Of a DNA stretch of 64,000 nucleotides, positions 1 to 10,710 are shown one piece after another. The stretch covers positions 28,742 to 92,741 of the forward strand of contig JAKSYS010000187.1 in assembly GCA_022925895.1 (NCBI GenBank), written 5' to 3'. The stretch comes from Fragilaria crotonensis. Taxonomy: Eukaryota > Bacillariophyta > Fragilariophyceae > Fragilariales > Fragilariaceae. A program made the position numbers and the translations under genes. Position 1 is the first letter of the stretch. Each line of letters starts with the position of its first letter. A model generated the notes under the pieces. It did no database searches, was not told where the DNA came from, and was given only the letters and a program-made list of their open reading frames with translations.

Positions 1-206
1 GCGGTAAACGAGGTTTTTTTTCAAACTAAAACTGGCGAGTCCGTTTTAACATGAAAAAATGGTCCTCGATGAGCCTTTAATGTTGGACACCACTTCCTCA
101 TTCAGTGTGCCCGGTGCCCCGTGGTCTCGCGCCAGCGCATGCGAGATAGCATACGTCGAGTGATCGCTCTGCGCGAAAGCAATATGCATGCAAACTGAGA
201 AAGAAC

Positions 207-1762
207 ATGATCACTCCGTCCATTCCCAAGCGACTGATTACCTCTGTGACCCTCATTGCAATAGTGAGCGTTGTACTCTTGACAAATGTGCAGTACGCTT
301 TCCAAGTGGGCGAGGCAATCACATATGCCCTTGTATCGCATGTTCAATCTGTGGATACAACGAAACAACGACGGAAGTCGCGCCACAGAAAATCATCATC
401 GTCGCAATTCATGATTCCGATCAAAGACGTTACTCAACCGAGTACTTGGCATTTGATAAGGCGTGCATTTATTCGGACAATGGTCCCCTATCATGGAAAT
501 TGCTTGTGAAGGGCACAAGTGCTGCCACCACAGCACACGGCGGAGAACCCCCAACAGAAGAACGAGACCATGATCAGTTCTTCAATGTTCCAGTGTTTTC
601 CCGTGGTTATAATAATCACTCCTTTCGCGTCGTGCGCGACCACAAGTTCAACATGACTTCGTTCCGTGTTCATCGGAGAAAGGGCGCACATTTACTGATT
701 GGCCCTCACACACCCGACAATAACTTTCATCTCTTGAATGATTTGCTGTATCCAGTCTACCGGGCATTCATCAAGACAAAAATCAACGGAGTCGTATTCT
801 TTCAGGGTTGTGCGATGTGCTGGGAAAATAGGCTTCCTGCAATGTCCCTAGTGTTCAACATGATGAATCTCAGCGTCACCTATCCTCTGGAAACGGTCGT
901 TTCCATCGACACACCAATGTGCGTTGATCGATTGATTATTCGAGATTATTTTGAGCATACCTTTTATTCCCGTGAGGGCCGCTTCTCAAGTTATTGGCCA
1001 CAGGAGATATTCGAAGGCTACCGTGACAGTTCGCAGGAGTACTTTCAATCGTTGTTGTCATTGCGCGATCCCATGGGACAAACAGAAACAACAACAAGGA
1101 GTCCCGAGGAAGAGGCCAATGAGAATTCCGACTCGGAAATATCTCGGAACGCTGGTAAGCCTGTGCTTACCTGGGTACCTCGATCGTCGTCCACCGAGTG
1201 CAAATATCGCTTTATTACCAACGGGCACGAACTAGTGGAAGAGCTTTCCAAGTACTTCCGTATTCGCCTGCTGGAATTCAATGCTAATTTCACCACTGCA
1301 CATGCCGTGGTGCTCATGAGGGACACAGATGTGTTGGCTGGACTGCACGGTGCAGGCTTGGGGTATGCTGCTTATTTGCCGGATCGAGCCATGCTGATTG
1401 AATTGAAGAGTGCACTCAACAGTGAGAAAAAGTTGTTCATCAACATGGCCTCCGCCATGGATATACCGTATTTCGGGGTCAATCTCGGCTGTTTGGGTGA
1501 ATTTGATAACCCACCAAATTATGTCTATACGCTTTCCACCGATCTTGTTCAAAGCTTGGCTTCCGAGATTGCTGATGCGTATCATCAAGAGAAAATCAAT
1601 TTCGCCCATCGACTCCAACAGTCACCTGGTCAATGTCTTTTCCCCCATCACATTAATCCCTGCGGCCATCTTAGTCCCACCAACGTTTCCAGATGTTATC
1701 TCGAACAACGAACTCCAGATGCACCGTGGATGCAGTGCGTTCATTTTGAACTCTGTGACTAG
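207..1762 (+). CDS. GT61 (DUF563)-type glycosyltransferase, type II membrane protein
   Basis: Probable Golgi glycosyltransferase of the GT61/DUF563 family, which transfers sugars such as xylose or GlcNAc to glycoproteins or glycans. The catalytic part is an open frame entered before about 389 and running to 1762. It shows the NFHLLNDLLYPVY segment (around 720-760) and the family hallmark LHGAGLGYAAYLPDRAMLIEL near the C-terminus. The N-terminus is split. An ATG at 207 in another frame gives a short basic start followed by a hydrophobic signal-anchor (KRLITSVTLIAIVSVVLL), which is what the family needs. An ATG at 188 opens the catalytic frame but yields a Cys/His-rich start with no anchor. The two frames could be joined by an intron at 264-388 (gtgagc...ccacag, 125 nt, length correct for the shift) or by a one-base indel. 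Family is fairly sure; the start is not. Donor and acceptor sugars cannot be told. Confidence 0.75.
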
Positions 1763-2204
1763 ATTTGGAGAGGGTGGTGACCGCTGTCCGGTAGTAAAGG
1801 GGTACTCTGGATTGTCCGTGTCTCAAGTTCGCTGTCTGCAGTCGCTGTGCATTCTGATCTCTTCATCGACAGGACACGACGAACAGGATTTACTGTCAAT
1901 AATATACTTCTCACTGCTGCCAAAGAAAATGGAGATCGATCAGCATCGCCTTGAAGTTCACTACCATGGCCATCTGCAGGGAGCAAAGATGAATGTCATG
2001 GCAGAAGTTTATTCGTCATATTCTTTGGTTCAACGAGTCGAAAACTCTATCAAACGTCGCGATCCGTGATGATTAGATCTGCATTCAGGTTGCCTAACAC
2101 GGAATGAAATAGGTTGCAGTACACCAATCCAAGAGTTGATTGAAGGATACGTCATTCCCACGGTGTGAAAACGTAGAATATTATGCGCATTAGAAATATC
2201 GAAA

Positions 2205-2307
2205 CATTTAAAATCAAGCTTAGGCATCATCAGCAACTTCTAAATCACAAATCTTTTCGTTCGTGTTGGTGCGCAATTCAAAGCTCAGCGGAAGGAAGTA
2301 ATCCGCT
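2205..2307 (-). pseudogene. 3'-end remnant of an LCIB-type carbonic anhydrase gene
   Basis: About 100 bp almost identical to the last codons and 3' flank of the LCIB gene at 9582-10598 (matching 9568-9672), in the same orientation. It covers the coding sequence for the C-terminal ELRTNKNEKICDLE region plus the shared tail beyond the stop. Homology stops abruptly on the upstream side, and no other part of the gene is present. It is a truncated duplicate, showing that this family has been copied more than twice in the region. The rest of 1763-2372 shows no supportable gene. Confidence 0.7.
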
Positions 2308-2372
2308 CTGTATAGATGTTTGTCCGCAAGGTAGATATCGACGTTTGGATTACCACAGTATGAATAAATATC

Positions 2373-3038
2373 TTAGAACATGAATAAGAAATCCGCTGAC
2401 GTTGCATCCGGGTAGGAGAACCAATGCGGCATTTGCACCCGACGAAGCTCGACATCTCGAATGTTCTCTTGACTAAGTCCTCGCTTCAGCGGAGACGGTG
2501 CTTTCGGGATCACAGATTGACGACAACAAGGACACGACTCGTGTATTTGGAGCCATTGGAGGAGGCAATGCTCATGGAACGAATGGCAGCAGCTTCCGTG
2601 TGCGATTCTTTCTCCAATATCTGTTCCAAAAAATGTCAGTTACTTGTCACTCAAAAGGCCACCATAAAATGAAGAGACAGCATTGCAAACATTCTTCTTA
2701 CCATAGTCAATCAAACATACGGGACAGCACGTATCAGTATTCGCTGCTACTTCATACTCCAAATAATGCAGCGCCTTTGCCAGGACTTCAACGTCTACCT
2801 TGACGCCTTCTCCAGGTAGATCCGAGTCGACATGTATCCAGTCCAAGCTTTCACGTGCATAGAACCTGATATCTGTGTACCATGCTAGAAATCTGCAAAT
2901 GAGAAAGGCAACGAATTCACTTGCTCCCAGTGCAAGGATAAGCACTCCCAAAGAACCCGTGCCGTTCGAATCGCCAGCGGGATCTGGAGACTCGGGAATC
3001 TGATGGCTAAACGTATCTTGTCCTATTGATAAACCCAT
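2373..3038 (-). CDS. Membrane-anchored RING-H2 E3 ubiquitin ligase (ATL-like), two exons
   Basis: Exon 1 runs 3038-2702 from ATG at 3038 and exon 2 runs 2620-2373. The intron 2621-2701 (81 nt) starts gtaaga and ends aacag. Exon 1 encodes a hydrophobic segment (GVLILALGASEFVAFLICRFLAW) followed by the first zinc pair CPVCLIDY. Splicing restores the finger in exon 2 (CCHSFHEHCLLQWL, then CPCCR), giving the C-x2-C ... C-x-H-x2-H-x2-C ... C-x2-C pattern of RING-H2 E3 ligases. Unspliced, the frame ends right after the first Cys pair, so the intron is well supported. The protein is about 194 aa. The layout (N-terminal transmembrane helix, C-terminal RING-H2) resembles small ATL-type ligases that ubiquitinate membrane or secretory-pathway clients. 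The substrate is unknown. Confidence 0.8.
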
Positions 3039-4350
3039 GGTTACTTTGATGGTGTTTGTGTGACGAATGCTACACGGGTTGTGATTTGACAACTTTTGAG
3101 AAGGCAACCGGCAAGACTGATGTGATCGAACGTCCATTTCGCGAAGCGAAGCATAGTGACAGCAATATATCTTTTCACTTATATACGACGTATACTGTTT
3201 CTGCTGTGAACATGACTTTATTCGAGTGCTACTCCAGTACATTATACGCGGTCCTGGTACTCATGCCACGGACGCGCACCGAATGAATTCCCGAACAGGC
3301 GAGAGGTGTCAAGGATCAACGAACAGTCATTTCAAGAGGTCGTCGGATCCCTTTTGTTGCAGCTTGCCAGTGTCTGTTCTATGCATTTCCGTTGATAATT
3401 CTGTATAGAAAAAGTTTTACCTGTACGTAAACCGCAAACATCGTCGTCAAGTACAATGTACAGTACTTTATGCTGGCGACTTGTGAGCGACACTGATATG
3501 CACAACTCCGAGTAGCTGCATCAGTACAGTACTCGAATACCGGTAGACTAAAGAAGTACAAGTACGCCTACATGGCATCTATCACCAGACGAATTGGAAT
3601 AGAACGATGAAGGACAGCGAATTGAATTGATGTGATGGAGTATCTGATAATCATTTAAGAAGAGCTGAGGATATGCATAAACTCCAAGAATTTTATGCCA
3701 GCAGTTCACGTACCGGCACATTCACTCGTATGATGGTATCAACTCGGAGTACTTGCACTCCATTAACACAAGTGTCAGAGGCAAAGGAAGACATAACAAT
3801 AACATTGCAATAATTATGTTCAGCCTGCCTCTTTTGTATTGCAAAAGATAGCATAAACAATTTTTGCTATTGTGCACCAAATACAACGTCTTGCATGCAG
3901 ACGTCATCTCAAGAATATTGAATATCAAGACTGAGTCCACCATCCTCCTCACCATTTTCCCCTTAAGTTTTGGTTTCTCATGTTTCCAGCATGCAAAATA
4001 GGATACTGATTTGCTTCCTTCTTAACCGATGTTTACTCTGTCCACAGATCAAACAGGTTGTGAGCGCATGATGTTGGGCTCACCAGACTTGGTGGTGCCG
4101 CTTGTTCGCTTCTGTTAAGCACCAGCATCCTGCAACTGCCAAGAAGACTTTGTCATCATCCTGCCAGCACAACTTTTCAAGGTCTATCATTATCAATTAT
4201 CTCCAACATTCCCCTTGGACTAAATCAACTTTAACTTCTAACAGTTCAGAACAAATTTATCATGGATTAAGATGTGATCAATCAATAAACCCTGCACACT
4301 AGTAGAAATTATCAAGCCTTCCAACTTGAAATGCAACTCAGCATACAATT
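3039..4350. other. Intergenic, no gene seen
   Basis: AT-rich DNA with only short unsupported open frames. 3380-3560 contains several AGTAC/GTACT palindromes and CCGGTAG words of the kind scattered through all intergenic stretches here. No RNA gene or element ends were recognised. Confidence 0.5.
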
Positions 4351-4690
4351 CATACCACTCATACCAGCACTCATACCAGCACTCATACCAGCACTCATAC
4401 CAGCACTCATACCAGCACTCATACCAGCACTCATACCAGCACTCATACCAGCACTCATACCAGCACTCATACCAGCACTCATACCAGCAGCAGCACTCAT
4501 ACCAGCAGCACTCATACCAGCAGTCATACCAGCAGTCATACCAGCAGTCATACCAGCACTCATACCAGCACTCATACCAGCACTCATACCAGCACTCATA
4601 CCAGCACTCATACCAGCACTCATACCAGCACTCATACCAGCACTCATACCAGCACTCATACCACCAGCAGTCATACCACAGTACCAGCAC
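4351..4690. repeat. 12-bp minisatellite (CTCATACCAGCA)n, about 27 units
   Basis: Tandem array of the 12-mer CTCATACCAGCA with point variants (CAGTCATACCAG units at about 4515-4555) and an inserted CAGCAG at about 4490. Because 12 is divisible by 3 and the unit has no stop codon in several frames, both strands stay open through it, giving SYQH, ALIP, MSAG and ECWY repeat peptides. None has a non-repeat domain attached, so these frames are treated as by-products. Unit variants cluster in the middle, with purer units at both ends, as expected from unequal exchange. Confidence 0.9.
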
Positions 4691-5261
4691 TTGTAAAGTA
4701 ATAGAAGACAATGACTGACACCACAAGCAAAACAGTTTCAATGTTGATACTTTCACTTCTGCAATTGCCCTTTGACTCTGGGATGACACACCCTGGTTCT
4801 TTACCTCCTTCTTCTCTTCACTCTCTTAATCAGATTGTTGATCTGCTGCTAGGTGATGCAGGCAGAAGTTGTTTGTCATCGTAGACAAAATCAGCTAATA
4901 GTAAGAATTAGCACACTAGAGCAGTTTGGTTTTCTAGGACTACTTTTTTCAAATGGAGTGGAGCAAATCCCTCCCCTTTTCCCTGAATAGTATGATGTTT
5001 GAAGTTTGAAGTCTGGCTTTGTTATCGTGCTTCAAAGCAACATCCATGCGCTACTGCAGTACCAGGTACTAGGCACCAGCTACTGTGCGGCAGGTTTCGT
5101 GCTTGACCGTCCTCGCGTTCACTTCCCTACTATTCGTACAAGGCATACATGATCCCATAGTATAATTCACAAAGATTGTTCTGAAATCCAAAACGCACTC
5201 CAAGTTCACTTTCATAAAAATCACACTTCTTCATTTGAAGCATCAATCTTCTTTGCTTCTT
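4691..5261. other. Intergenic, no gene seen
   Basis: No supportable open frame. 5050-5110 has dense GTACCAGGTACTAGG-like palindromic words. It separates the minisatellite from the 3' end of the decayed transposon. Confidence 0.45.
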
Positions 5262-5687
5262 TCAACTGTGAATAGACGAAGCCGCTGTCAAAGTCAAGGA
5301 CACACGTTGTTGCTCCTGATCAAGATGGTGGTAAGTACAAATGTATGCTCTTGCCCGCGATGCAAATTTCTCAATTCTCACTTTACTCAGTACATTCACA
5401 GGACATGTACATTCCCTCACAAGTCGTTTGAAGTTCTCGCGACCTCGTTTTTGTGAAACTGGAATGCGACGATAAAACGACTTTGCATGCGCCCAACTGT
5501 ATTCGATGCCTTCACCGGCAAGCTCAGCGTGGAATTTTGGGGTCAGTTGAACTCTAACTCCGAGTTGAGTCCCCAGATATTGAAGAGCCGTCTCCTCCTC
5601 TTTAAAATTGGTGCACTCCGCCATTATATGGCGAAGTGAGAAACGTAATTCAATATCTCCTGTGATTGCATCCTTGCGCCCATCCAA
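5262..5687 (-). pseudogene. Transposase C-terminal catalytic part, copy 1
   Basis: Contains TPKFHAELAGEGIEYSWAHAK, whose Glu fits the third acidic residue of the DDE triad by analogy with the SPDLNPIExxW motif of IS630/Tc1 transposases. It is followed by a basic region and the C-terminus. Copy 2 keeps fragments of the same motif (CHCELAGEG, then a frameshift). Confidence 0.55.
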
Positions 5688-5847
5688 TCATGTGTACTAT
5701 TTGTCTAACGATGCTTCGCCTATAAGTCCTCTCTCCCATAGGACTTGTGGAAGACCTTTTTGGTTGTCCGTGCCATCCAGCAATATTCTGTTGCTTCTCC
5801 TCCTCAAAGATGTCAACGTTGTGCCTTTGGGCGAATTCTTGGAGTTC

Positions 5848-6755
5848 TCATCTCGTGAAGTTGTTCCTCTGCTGTGGAAGCTCTACTCCAGCTTCTGTCA
5901 GTGCCTTTGAAAGAACTTTCTTTGACCGTTCGACTCGTCTGCTCCGTCCTGTTGCTCGGTCATTGCATTGTGCTTCTCTCTGCTCACGAGTGAGATACCA
6001 CGGACCGGTGTTGTCCAATTCAAAAGTCATTGATTGAATATCTCCAACTTTCAACTTTGGTGAGTAAGGACCGAGAAAGCCATCTTCTTTTGATATTGTT
6101 GTGTTTCTCATTACGTGCTGCGCCCCCCAAAGCTTCGTGACATGTGCACGGCGCTGAGTGCGCCATGGCGCTTTCGTCTATGTCCCTGACTGTGATCAAA
6201 CAAAAATATGAAATCATACTCCGAGTATAGAACTTGCAGGCAATCCACAACGTCTTCAAACTGCAAACTCATTAGGAAGCTATTCCAGTAGCCTTCGTTG
6301 TTGGCTCCGATGTACAGATACTTCACGAAGGGCGATTCGGTCAACAATGGTTTGTGAACGGACTTCAAAATTTCCATGGCTGCGTGCGTGTCAAGGTAAG
6401 TCTTGTGAATTCCTCGCCTTTCTTTATTACCCTTTTCTAACTCAGCGGTTGTCATTTCGCGTCCAAATCCAAACTCTCTTGACACGAAGGCTGACAGCAT
6501 GTAGCCGTCACCTTCGGACTTCGGCAACAGCGGACGTTGGCCTTTGGGTCCCACCCACGTCTTCGAACCAAGAAGATACTGAGCGAACACGCTCTCGTCT
6601 TGCCCAACTATCATCATAAGAGGTCTTGTCTGTGAGGAGACACGAATGCTGGTAGCTGGCTTCTTGTCTTGGTAGAGCTGGTGCTCCTGCTGCTGGTCCC
6701 TTGTGATTTGATTCCAGTAATTGACATGTAACTCAATCCTTTCTTCATTGCTCAC
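5848..6755 (-). pseudogene. Transposase catalytic core, copy 1
   Basis: Two abutting frames. 6755-6111 carries the first two catalytic aspartates (MMIVGQDESVFAQYL and YDFIFLFDHSQGHRRKR), with the conserved DGYMLSAFVSREFGFG strand between them. 6111-5848 carries the GFLGPYSPKLKVGDIQSM segment, which copy 2 matches as GYLGPHNRSLNVGDVQSM. They need a one-base shift to be continuous. The good preservation of motifs suggests inactivation was not ancient. Confidence 0.6.
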
Positions 6756-6899
6756 GATGTCATGATACGAATATCCGAAATCAATATTAATACATTTGAT
6801 AGTTTTTGCTTCATTAACTGATAGTTGAACCCATCTCTTACAATAGGGCTCAAACTCAGTTAAATAGCTAGCATCTGCAGAAGATCAAACGAGAAGCAA

Positions 6900-7406
6900 T
6901 TACGTCGTCACGTTCGTGACCATCAACATAAATGCTTTTTTTCGAGTGTTGTATTTAAACCCTAGGAGTCGCATCCACCTCCAAGTAGTTGTCAAGCTCA
7001 TGGTCTCCAGTCCATGAGCATTTAAAAAGGAATTGATTGTTGATTCGTCATCATCACAATTGTTACATGTAGCATTAGTTGTAGTAATACTAAAATCCGC
7101 CCTGTCGTTGTTGCATTGTTGTTCTTTGTGCCATGTCGAAGTCAGTCTTGGTAAAATTGAGGTGATGATGAAGTCGTGAACACTCTCTATAGTTAGTGTT
7201 CCTAAATTCTCGATGCCAAACGACACAACCTGATCCTTCGCGTCGGGGTAGAGTTCGAGCAACTTTGGGAGAGGGCGCTTCCTGCACTGGACATAAGGAT
7301 GATTTGGATGCGGCAAACACTCAAATTCCCTGAAGACCTTATTCAAATTTGCGATGGTCTTGAAGAAGGTAGCTTGTCGTATTCCAAGTCTGTTTAGCAA
7401 TGGCAA
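6900..7406 (-). pseudogene. Transposase DNA-binding/linker part, copy 1
   Basis: 168-aa frame beginning LLNRLGIRQATFFKTIANLNKVF, a helix-turn-helix-like start, and ending in TTTWRWMRLLGFKYNTRKKAF. The end corresponds to YQWMLKLGFRYETRRKGYY in copy 2. In related transposases this is the segment just before the catalytic core, where copy 2 continues YVDGHER; copy 1 has lost that motif. It is separated from the next fragment by about 150 nt with stops. Confidence 0.5.
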
Positions 7407-7513
7407 GCTTGCTTACAACAGTCATGCCATGTCACTTTGTTCATATTGGAAAGCGCCAACTGATATGCACAACACAAAAATGTCAATCTCTGCCAAATCT
7501 GAAGAATCTCAAG

Positions 7514-8318
7514 CTAAGTACAGTAATTGTCAACATCTCTTCCCACTATGACATTTCTCCAGCCATCTTCACTCTCGTTTGCAGATTGTAGCAGTCGGAT
7601 TCTTCGCTCAAGTGCCTCCTTTGCATTTTCATATTCTGGCGTTGTATCAGCATTGCCAACGGGTGCTGCTGAGGAGCTTCGTCTCCTCCTTGTTCTGGAA
7701 CTAGTAGCACTTCTCCCAGCAGTAGCTACTACTTGTCGGTTGAAAAACCTGGCGGGCCTCAGGGCTGTCAGGTCAATACAACACTGCTGCATTATTTGGT
7801 TGTTGATGGTGATGATCCTTCTCTGGTTCTTCTTCTTCCTCTAACCTTGGGCGCTTGTTCGGTGACGGTATTTCATCATCAGCAGTCGTGCTTTTGTCTG
7901 CGAGAGGACCAGGTCGCGCCCTGGTCGAAGGAATTACCAACACATTTGCCGCTGCTGCTTCAAGCACTCTTACCTTCCAAGCTTGGTTTAGAGGATTTGG
8001 ATATGGTACCTGTCTTTTTTCTTGGGTAAAGTAGTAATATTGGCGATGCTGGAACCGCACGTGGAACACGCCAGTGTTGTTGGATCCATCGAACCTCGAC
8101 ATCACACCAGCTCCGAACGAACTTGATTTCGTGAAGGCTGCGTTGAATTTTCGGGCATCAATAGTCAGAGAAGCATCAATGTGTCCTGTTCTCTTGATTA
8201 CTTCCACCCAAGTTTCAGCTGGGAGCCAACAATTCATCAATCTGGGTCCATACGTTGGATCAAAACGAGTCAATATCGCAGCCTTTGTCAAAATCGTGTA
8301 AATTCCTTGGTCAGCCAT
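7514..8318 (-). pseudogene. Transposase N-terminal part, copy 1
   Basis: ATG at 8318 opens a 181-aa frame ending in a basic-acidic tract (PNKRPRLEEEEEPEKD) that looks like a nuclear localisation signal plus acidic tail. An overlapping second frame (7792-7514) continues with a Ser/Arg-rich stretch and a probable coiled coil (EYENAKEALERRIRLLQSANE). The frame change at about 7780 could be an intron or an indel. No zinc ligands are visible. The N-terminal domain is not one I recognise outside diatom transposon proteins. Confidence 0.45.
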
Positions 8319-8327
8319 CGTCGTGAC

Positions 8328-8396
8328 AAGCTACCCAACCCATTCAGTTCGATAGTTGAAAGTATTTAAAAGGCAACTATTGGGGCTGGGTAGCTT
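8328..8396. repeat. Long imperfect inverted repeat (hairpin) 5' of transposon copy 1
   Basis: AAGCTACCCAACCC at 8328-8341 pairs with the reverse complement ending in GGGCTGGGTAGCTT at 8396. A nested second arm pair (GATAGTTG / CAACTATT) flanks a TATTTAAA-like centre. The hairpin begins 10 bp upstream of the transposase N-terminal ATG, so it could be part of the transposon end, a promoter or a transposase binding site. No matching sequence was found at the 5.2-kb end. Confidence 0.7.
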
Positions 8397-8668
8397 AAAC
8401 AGAGTGGAATGGTTGCACACGACCGCATGCAATCTCATTGTGGAACGCTTGCTTCCACCACGATGAAAATTCTATTTGCTGACGTCCTACGTTAATTTCT
8501 TTAGGCTGCACGTACATTAAGTATTGGGTGCTGCGCCAGGTTTCTCGGAGACGAAACCTGCCATACTAGACGTACTGTGAGTTTTGAACTATTGTGCGGA
8601 AGCTGATGTTGAGTCGTGCGAGTCGATCGTTTTTGGGCCGTCCCAATTCATCACCTCCCCAACACGTA

Positions 8669-9404
8669 CCAGTTAAAAATGGCTTTGAGTCATTAAAAAA
8701 CACCATGTTGGACTAAAAAGTTCTCAATGAAAATCTGACGCAATCAATCAACTTCAAGTGCCACACATGTCGATCATGCTTTATGCTTCATCATGGTTGA
8801 ATCATTTCTATACTGGACAAAGAATTCATGAAGATATTGATGCCTTTAGAAGCGTCGTTCTCGGTTTAATGGCTCTAAGCAATTTACAGGGTTATATATA
8901 TACCTGAATATTTTTCAATATTTGTCCGTTGAGTTTTTTTACCCCATTCAACATAATCTCATCATCGTCGTCATCCAATTTCTTTGTACTGCTACGCTGA
9001 TTCTACGTCGCAATTTGGTAACACGCCAAAACCTTATATAATTCATCACGTGAAGTACAAGGCGTGGGAACTACAGTTAAGCAGCTATCTATATTTCTCG
9101 CAATGATTAAAAAAAATACTGCATGGAATGTCTACATAAAATTGGTGGCCCGGCTCAATGGTGGAAAATTTGAGATGTGCAAAATCTCCGAGGTACCAAC
9201 ATCCATTGCGTTCAGCAAAACCGCGGCTTCCAAAATGCCTGTTTTGCACTGCAAAGGAAAGTAGGTGCACATGGCAAGGAACGTCATTGCCGTATGTGAA
9301 GCAGTAATTAGAATGATATTGAGCACCTTTTTTGTAGAGGTCGTGAAAATTACACCATTTAGTGGCTCAATTTTTTTTAAGGGCTCAAAGCCATTTTTAA
9401 CTGG
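8669..9404. mobile_element. MITE-like element with terminal inverted repeats and TA duplication
   Basis: The two ends are perfect inverted copies for 21 bp (starting CCAGTTAAAAATGG) and continue as an imperfect repeat (TTAAAAAA tract) to about 33 bp. TA flanks both ends (8667-8668 and 9405-9406), the target duplication typical of Tc1/mariner-superfamily elements. At 736 bp it holds no transposase, so it would be a non-autonomous passenger. It sits 177 bp downstream of the LCIB gene at 9582-10598. The short open frames inside are not convincing genes. Confidence 0.8.
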
Positions 9405-9581
9405 TAGTAAGGCCATGACGCCATGACATCTACTCCTCAGAAGGTGACTCCTGTTCACGGTTTTGTGGTATTTGTTTTAAGGTTCCTCTCAAATTTCAAC
9501 TGTCTTGTCCTTTGCTCGTCTCAGTTTTCAGAACAGAAAGAATCACATTCTCGACTTCTATAGACACATTTAAAATCAAGC

Positions 9582-10598
9582 TTATGCATCACCAGCAACT
9601 TCTAAATCACAAATCTTTTCGTTCTTGTTGGTGCGCAATTCAAAGCTCAGCGGAAGGAAATAATCCGACTCGTCTTCCGGTGTGTTGATTTGAATTCCAC
9701 CCAACAATGCAATTCTTCCCGTCCCTGCAACTGCTTGACATCCCTTGGCCATGATACGGTCCATGATCCCCTTCTGAGCATCATACATTGCAAATGGCAA
9801 TTCCACCATTTTATCTGCCGCCTTTTCCAAACGTTCACCATACGGGAGTAACAAGTGATTGACAAAGGATTGTTGGGCATCGACAACATCCATGGAAATT
9901 TGTTGCGGTGCCACTTCACCCCGGCGAGCACATGCGACATGTCCTGCAGCGACACAGGCCGATCCACAACAGGCATTGGTCAGTGCCAATCCACGACGAT
10001 TGACAGTCCCGACCGTCCCATCGTGATCAATCCCCACGTGTGGTCCGTACACAATCAAACAATCACCACCATCCGGAATGTGCGATGCAAAGGAACCAAA
10101 GGATGTCACACCTCCAAATGGGAATCCAGAAAGACCACCCATGGAGAATGTTTCGCCATAGACAGCTGCGAAATCCTTTTCGAGGTGACGATTCAGTTCA
10201 TCGCAACAAAAGGACGTTGCGACGAGTGTGGTGGCACCGTAACCGTGGGTTGAGAGGACTCTGGAAACCTTGTCGACGAGATCAGCGTTGGTGATCGCTT
10301 TTGGATATACAGAAAAAACTTTATCAGTACACTGTTGAAATAGTACAGTGGCTGCATTGTGAGTATCAAAATCATGGGTTTGTATTCCAAAATTCAAGAA
10401 CACGATTGACTTACCACTGACTGTTCGAACACGACGCACGGCCACACCCACACACATATTATAGTGAAGAAATGTTGATCAATTGGTTAGTATGCGAGGG
10501 CATCAAGCATCGAATCTGCACTGAAGTATACTTACGAACGCGCGGAATTTGGTTGAGTTGATATTGACTGCTGATCGCCTTAGAGCATTGAGCATCAT
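9582..10598 (-). CDS. LCIB/theta-type carbonic anhydrase paralogue 1
   Basis: Limiting-CO2-inducible B/C family protein. This family has a beta-carbonic-anhydrase fold, includes algal theta CAs, and serves CO2/bicarbonate interconversion in the carbon-concentrating mechanism. Exon 1 is 10598-10536 (ATG at 10598, MMLNALRRSAV...), a 6-nt micro-exon is 10415-10420, and exon 3 is 10331-9582; introns are 115 and 83 nt, both gtaag...cag. The 272-aa product has candidate zinc ligands in FCCDE, YGPHVGI and ACCGS, with the GFPFGG loop between. The basic, acid-free N-terminus suggests organellar (perhaps mitochondrial) import; this is inference. It lies about 1.3 kb from paralogue 2 in the same direction, a tandem duplication. 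TGACGTATG stands 113 bp before the ATG. An open frame from 10457 inside intron 1 is an unspliced artefact. Confidence 0.87.
10415..10420 (-). other. 6-nt micro-exon (TCAGTG, Ser-Val) of LCIB paralogue 1
   Basis: On the reverse strand the six bases are preceded by ttcgaacag and followed by gtaagtc, i.e. a full acceptor and donor. They add two in-frame codons between exon 1 (phase 0) and exon 3. The same arrangement, encoding the same Ser-Val, occurs in paralogue 2, which argues against chance. Confidence 0.65.
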
Positions 10599-10710
10599 CG
10601 TGAACGTCGTTCTGAACCTCTTTGCAAAGGATTGTGAGTGCCGATTCGAATGCAAGTCACCTCTACTTGGCGGATTCACAGACTACTATTTGGAGAAGTT
10701 TGTGTGAAGG

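Larger units (their letters stand above)
5262..8318 (-). mobile_element. Decayed DDE transposon, copy 1 (eukaryotic IS630/Tc1-like group)
   Basis: Consecutive reverse-strand open frames (8318-7514, 7406-6900, 6755-6111, 6111-5848, 5687-5262) read as one transposase broken by frameshifts, stops or unrecognised introns. The order is: N-terminal domain with an acidic/NLS-like tail, helix-turn-helix-like region, then a catalytic core. The three catalytic acidic positions can be placed: D in VGQDESVF, D in FLFDHSQGH, and E in ELAGEGIEYSWAHAK, the last resembling the NPIExxW motif of IS630/Tc1 enzymes. A related but distinct copy lies at 59340-62600. Terminal inverted repeats were not securely found, so the limits are those of the coding remnants. 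Confidence 0.65.

Noticed and set aside
4351-4690. CRISPR-like regular repeat array
   Set aside because: The 12-bp units are directly tandem with no unique spacers; it is a minisatellite in a eukaryotic genome.
9855-10253. Forward frame opposite LCIB paralogue 1
   Set aside because: Antisense shadow of the LCIB domain.
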